From contig DUEZ01000054.1 of assembly GCA_011174825.1 (NCBI GenBank), positions 1 to 57,261 on the forward strand: a stretch of DNA of 57,261 nt. Reading direction: 5' to 3'. Position 1 is the stretch's first letter. The number at the start of each line of letters is the position of its first letter. Below, in pieces: positions 54,153-57,261 of the stretch. This stretch comes from Anaerolineae bacterium (GTDB lineage Bacteria > Chloroflexota > Anaerolineae > Anaerolineales > E44-bin32). The position numbers and the translations under genes are program-made. The notes below the pieces were generated by a model that saw nothing but the letters and a program-made list of their open reading frames with translations, did no database searches and was not told the DNA's origin.

Positions 54153-54179
54153 GTAAGGGCGACCGACAGTTCGCCCCTA
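54153..54179. repeat. GTAGGGGC-family palindrome (imperfect)
   Basis: GTAAGGGCGAC at the left and TCGCCCCTAT at the right. Member of the dispersed family; about 100 nt downstream of the HAD phosphatase gene on the minus strand. Confidence 0.55.
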
Positions 54180-54188
54180 TTTATAAAC

Positions 54189-54217
54189 CTTCCCGCGAGC
54201 TTTAAGCTCGCGGGAAG
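54189..54217 (-). terminator. Strong hairpin after the HAD phosphatase gene
   Basis: CTTCCCGCGAGCTT and AAGCTCGCGGGAAG form a perfect 14-bp stem with a single unpaired T. Read on the minus strand it follows the phosphatase stop by 57 nt and is followed by GTTTATAAA, a weak T-tract. Confidence 0.5.
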
Positions 54218-54273
54218 ATTATTGATGGGATTCGAATGGATTTTCTTACCTACAGAGAATGATCAATATGGCC

Positions 54274-54936
54274 TCAACCCTTAAACGATAACGCCCGCCA
54301 TTTCTCCAAAAGGTCGTGGCAATCGTTAAATTCAGTGAAATCGATCCCCTGTTCCCGGGCATACCTCGCAAGTTTCCTGCGGGCGAAGATGAGATCTGCT
54401 ACGCCGATCACCTCGAAGTCGCTCATGCCGTCTCCCGCGTAAACCACCCCCCTGCCTCTTTCCTGATAACGCCGCACAATCATCGGTTTGCAAACGCCCC
54501 TCATCGGGGTTTCATCGTCATACCAAGGGAATTCGAAACGGAACCCCCCTTCTTCAAAATGGATCTGGTTAGCGTATATATCCACTCCGTAGATATCATG
54601 TCTCGCAAGAATGTAATCGATATACCATTCCAGACCATCGCTCACAATTGCGAAGGAGGTTTCATGATCACGACAAAACTGTAAGAAAGCTGGAAAATGG
54701 GGGTCGATCTCGATCGTGTCCAATGCAGCTTCCATCTCCTCCTTGCCGGCACTGACAGTGCTGAACGTCGATACGATCTCCTCCTGGGTGCTGATCTCGC
54801 CTCTCCCCCATCGCTCCGCGAATTCCATGCCACAAGCCGCGAAACGTTGATAGAGAAAATCCATCATCTGCGTAGGACAAACCGTACCGTCAAAATCGCA
54901 TAAGAATGCGAAATTACCTCCCTTATCACCCGTCAT
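54274..54936 (-). CDS. HAD-IB family phosphatase, MtnX-like
   Basis: A 220-aa phosphatase. Motif I FLCDFDGTVCPTQMMDFLYQ, motif II FAIVSDGLEWYIDYIL, motif III lysine VCKPMIVRRY and motif IV GDGMSDFEVIGVADLIFARR. This is the layout of MtnX (2-hydroxy-3-keto-5-methylthiopentenyl-1-phosphate phosphatase) and phosphoserine phosphatase relatives. ATG at 54936 with GAGGA at 5 nt; a reading nine codons longer is less likely. mtnA is 43 kb away, so the role in methionine salvage is only possible. Placed upstream of the PTS regulator, it could instead act on a sugar phosphate. Confidence 0.82.
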   Translation of the reverse strand: MTGDKGGNFAFLCDFDGTVCPTQMMDFLYQRFAACGMEFAERWGRGEISTQEEIVSTFSTVSAGKEEMEAALDTIEIDPHFPAFLQFCRDHETSFAIVSDGLEWYIDYILARHDIYGVDIYANQIHFEEGGFRFEFPWYDDETPMRGVCKPMIVRRYQERGRGVVYAGDGMSDFEVIGVADLIFARRKLARYAREQGIDFTEFNDCHDLLEKWRALSFKG

Positions 54937-55053
54937 CTTCTTCCTCGTCGGATAAACATTCAAAGTTTGATCGCACTATTTTACTTCAAAGGGATGAGAG
55001 CAGATTGCTCCCGGTATGCCGAGGAGCTCAGGATAACATGCCCGAGAAAAGAT

Positions 55054-55318
55054 GTCATTCTGAACGCTCCTTCGACTGGTTCAGGACAGGCTCTCGGCGC
55101 GGTTAATCCCTGTGATTCGACAGCGTCATTTGCCGCATCATAGGGATCCTTCACTTCACTTCGCTCCGCTCAGGATGACATGCTACAGAGCGTATACTTT
55201 TTCACCACCAATGTCATTCTGAGCGCCGTTAGGCGCGAAGAATCCCTAAGATGATTCGAATTCATAGGCATCATCACAGGGATCCTTCACTTCACTTCGC
55301 TCCGCACAGGATGACATG
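55054..55318. repeat. Tandem GTCATTCTGA repeat elements
   Basis: Two head-to-tail units, each with a left arm (GTCATTCTGAACGC at 55054; GTCATTCTGAGCGCC at 55213) and an inverse right arm (AGGGATCCTTCACTTCAC near 55142 and again near 55279, each ending in AGGATGACATG). Related to 35161 and 42029. Stretch 54937-55053 has no clear content. Confidence 0.65.
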
Positions 55319-55347
55319 GCACGTTTTCATAGGATGCAATTTTAATG

Positions 55348-55376
55348 TTGTGTATCAAAGAGACCGGTAATATATT
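55348..55376 (+). promoter_or_regulatory. Candidate ptsI promoter
   Basis: TTGTGT (55348-55353), a 17-bp spacer and TATATT (55371-55376), leaving a leader of about 180 nt. A TATAAT at 55417-55422 with a poor -35 is a second possibility. No riboswitch-like structure was recognised in the leader. Confidence 0.4.
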
Positions 55377-55561
55377 TAGCACAAGTTAATAAGTCTATCC
55401 ACACCCATGACAGCGTTATAATACATCCGTCCGCAATATCCGGCATAAACTGAATACGAACGGATGGAACTCCAGTGATCGGAATCCGTGGAACGATCAT
55501 AAGGGTTACCTTTCTGACGATCAACGTATCCATTCAAGCGCCATAAACGAGGAATGATCCA

Positions 55562-57261
55562 ATGGCAAGGAAAGAGACTCCACACACCTATCAGGGCATC
55601 TCAGCCTCCCAGGGGATCTCCCGCGGTCCTGCCTTCGTCTACCAGGAACAAGATCTGCGTGTACCCCGTCGTCAGATCCAAGACAGCGAGGATGAGCTTC
55701 GACGATTTGAAAATGCCATAACGATCGCCAGTGAACAGATCACTGATCTACAAATTAAAGCCGAAACCGAAACCGGGGCCGAAGAAGCGGCCATTTTCGA
55801 AGCTCACGCCCTCTTCCTTCAGGACCCAACCCTGATCTCGGCCGTCCATGAAGCCATCGAAGGGCAAAGGATGAACGCTGAGGCTGCGTGGATCGACGCC
55901 ATCGAGATTAACGCCGCAAATTTAGAGGCATTGGAAGATGAATACTTCCGAGCACGGGCTGCGGATGTGCGTGATGTCGGGCAACGTGTTTTACGCATTC
56001 TGTTGGGTGTAGCGGAGAGCGACCTTACCGACTTAACCACTCCTTCTATCGTTCTTGCACGCGACCTCACCCCATCTGACACCGTCCGACTGGATAAATC
56101 ACTCGTCATTGGTTTTTGCACCGCAGAGGGTGGTCCGACCTCCCACACCGCAATCTTGGCCAAAGCTCTCGGGCTGCCGGCAGTTGTCGGCCTTGGACGC
56201 TCGATACTCGATCTGAAGTCTGGAGAACCGTTATTGGTCGATGGCGGACGTGGCGAAGTGATCGCCTTTCCAGACGAGAAGATCATTCAGGAGTTCGAGA
56301 CTCGTCGTCAAAAACTCGAAGCCCGGGCTCTCGTAGAACTCGAGCGAGCCCACGAGCCAGCGACAACCGTGGATGGTCACCTAGTTGAAGTCGTGGCCAA
56401 TATTGGCAGCCCACAGGACGCACAAGTTGCACTGGAACATGGTGCGGAGGGGGTCGGTCTTTTACGCACGGAGTTCCTCTACCTCGATCGCCATGAGGAA
56501 CCCAACGAGGAGGAACAACTCGCTGCTTTTAACTCGATTTTAGATACGATGGAGGACCGTCCTGTGGTGGTCCGCACCATCGATGTGGGTGGCGATAAGG
56601 AGGTGCCATACCTCGATTTAGGCGTTGAAGCCAACCCATTCCTCGGGTGGCGAGCCATTCGTATGTCCCTTGATAAACCGGAATTGTTTAAAACTCAGCT
56701 TCGAGCTTTGTGGCGGGCTAGCCCAGGGCATGATCTGCGCGTCATGTTTCCCATGATCGCGACCTTGGATGAAGTCCGAAGAGCTCAGATACTCTTCAAT
56801 GATGCGCGCGAGGAGGTGGCTGAAGGGCATGCTGTGGCGGACCGGGTCCAGGTGGGCATTATGGTTGAGGTGCCCTCGGTGGCGGTGATGGCAGATTTGT
56901 TCGCCCGCGAGGTGGATTTCTTCAGCATCGGGACCAACGACTTAACACAATACACTTTCGCCGCCGAACGCACGAATGAAAAAGTGGCTCACCTGGGTGA
57001 TGGCTGCCACCCGGCTGTCTTACGACAAATCCAGCGCGTTATCAATGCTGCTCACGATGAGGGGATTTGGGTCGGCTTGTGTGGTGAATTAGCAGGTGAT
57101 CCTGACGCGGTGCCCATTCTCGTTGGTCTTGGGCTGGATGAGTTCAGTATGGCGCCGTCTTCCATCCCACACGCAAAGGCGATCATCCGAAGTTGGTCGA
57201 AGTCAGATGCTCAAAGTTTGGCAACTAAAGTGCTTGACTTGGACTCAGCTGAAGCGGTACG
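55562..57261 (+). CDS. ptsI: PTS enzyme I (phosphoenolpyruvate-protein phosphotransferase), C-terminus cut
   Basis: EI takes phosphate from phosphoenolpyruvate and gives it to HPr, driving all PTS transport. The frame is open from ATG 55562 (MARKETPHTYQGISASQGIS, GAGGA upstream) to the window edge, 566 codons, so only the last few residues can be missing. The phospho-histidine motif is GGPTSHTAILAKALGLPAV; the C-terminal PEP-binding barrel shows LLRTEFLYLDRHEEP, FSIGTNDLTQYTFAAERTNE and the catalytic-cysteine motif GLCGELAGDP. It is divergent from the PTS cluster. HPr is not in the window and may lie just beyond ptsI. Confidence 0.96.
   Translation, partial: MARKETPHTYQGISASQGISRGPAFVYQEQDLRVPRRQIQDSEDELRRFENAITIASEQITDLQIKAETETGAEEAAIFEAHALFLQDPTLISAVHEAIEGQRMNAEAAWIDAIEINAANLEALEDEYFRARAADVRDVGQRVLRILLGVAESDLTDLTTPSIVLARDLTPSDTVRLDKSLVIGFCTAEGGPTSHTAILAKALGLPAVVGLGRSILDLKSGEPLLVDGGRGEVIAFPDEKIIQEFETRRQKLEARALVELERAHEPATTVDGHLVEVVANIGSPQDAQVALEHGAEGVGLLRTEFLYLDRHEEPNEEEQLAAFNSILDTMEDRPVVVRTIDVGGDKEVPYLDLGVEANPFLGWRAIRMSLDKPELFKTQLRALWRASPGHDLRVMFPMIATLDEVRRAQILFNDAREEVAEGHAVADRVQVGIMVEVPSVAVMADLFAREVDFFSIGTNDLTQYTFAAERTNEKVAHLGDGCHPAVLRQIQRVINAAHDEGIWVGLCGELAGDPDAVPILVGLGLDEFSMAPSSIPHAKAIIRSWSKSDAQSLATKVLDLDSAEAV

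Overview
The window reads as a chromosomal segment of a free-living bacterium, most likely a member of the Chloroflexota (Anaerolineae-like). This is inference from gene content: Thr-Pro-rich lipoproteins carrying an Nbr1-type Ig domain or an Slt domain, a transaldolase-glucose-6-phosphate isomerase fusion, an actinobacterial/Chloroflexi-type adenosine kinase, a Bacillus-type SOS box on recA, and intergenic regions crowded with palindromic repeats. GC content looks moderate. No rRNA gene, phage, complete insertion sequence or CRISPR array is visible. One tRNA gene (Pro, anticodon GGG) is present.

Layout. (1) 1-7712, minus strand: rpoB, then its own terminator and a new promoter, then rpsL-rpsG-fusA-tuf (tuf runs off the left edge). 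rpoC is absent from its usual place. (2) 8298-10709: a leaderless lytic transglycosylase lipoprotein. (3) 10834-15978, plus strand: methyl-cycle by-product salvage (mtnA, adenosine kinase, a GNAT protein, an aldo/keto reductase, ahcY). The mtnA leader carries a textbook terminator. (4) 16362-18152, minus: a small Nbr1-Ig lipoprotein and recA with a LexA box at the promoter. (5) 18646-21832, plus: a sulfur operon (ArsR-type regulator, SQR-like flavoprotein, DUF1641 protein, DsrC/TusE, DsrE) with a CRP/FNR-like site and an inverted repeat at the promoter; nearby are an XRE-cupin regulator and a two-domain rhodanese lipoprotein. (6) 23957-30748, minus: a pentose phosphate operon (tkt, rpiB, tal-pgi fusion) with a HEAT-repeat protein and a PD-(D/E)XK-like protein coupled at its end. 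(7) 31179-35104: a small esterase, two small unknown proteins, and a divergent folate cluster (folE; PTR1/FolM-type reductase, folB, folK). (8) 35713-41195: catabolic singletons (FAD amine oxidase, HOGA1-like aldolase, cyclase-family hydrolase, M20 peptidase). (9) 41196-42264: repeats and tRNA-Pro. (10) 42265-54936, minus: a sugar PTS cluster with EIIA, EIIB, EIIC, three different GH4 glycosidases, a DegT/StrS aminotransferase, a BadF-type sugar kinase, a histidine phosphatase, a SUMF1-fold protein, a membrane protein, a GntR/UTRA repressor and a HAD phosphatase. (11) 55562-57261, plus: ptsI, almost complete, cut by the right edge.

How it fits together. EI (ptsI) with EIIA/B/C would import and 6-phosphorylate a beta-linked disaccharide or aminosugar; the GH4 enzymes (which oxidise C3 with NAD) would split it, and the BadF kinase would phosphorylate the free sugar. 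The aminotransferase next to the GH4 genes suggests 3-keto or 3-amino sugar chemistry, the most original idea the window offers. The tkt-rpiB-tal/pgi operon would feed the resulting sugar phosphates into central metabolism. AhcY and adenosine kinase form a logical pair, because AhcY makes adenosine and AdoK removes it.

Regulatory signals are unusually readable. Three genes have a -10 box exactly 7 nt before ATG (leaderless mRNAs), and several operons have clear -35/-10 boxes and operators. Between genes lie at least four families of short dispersed repeats, including a mini transposable element family with three copies.
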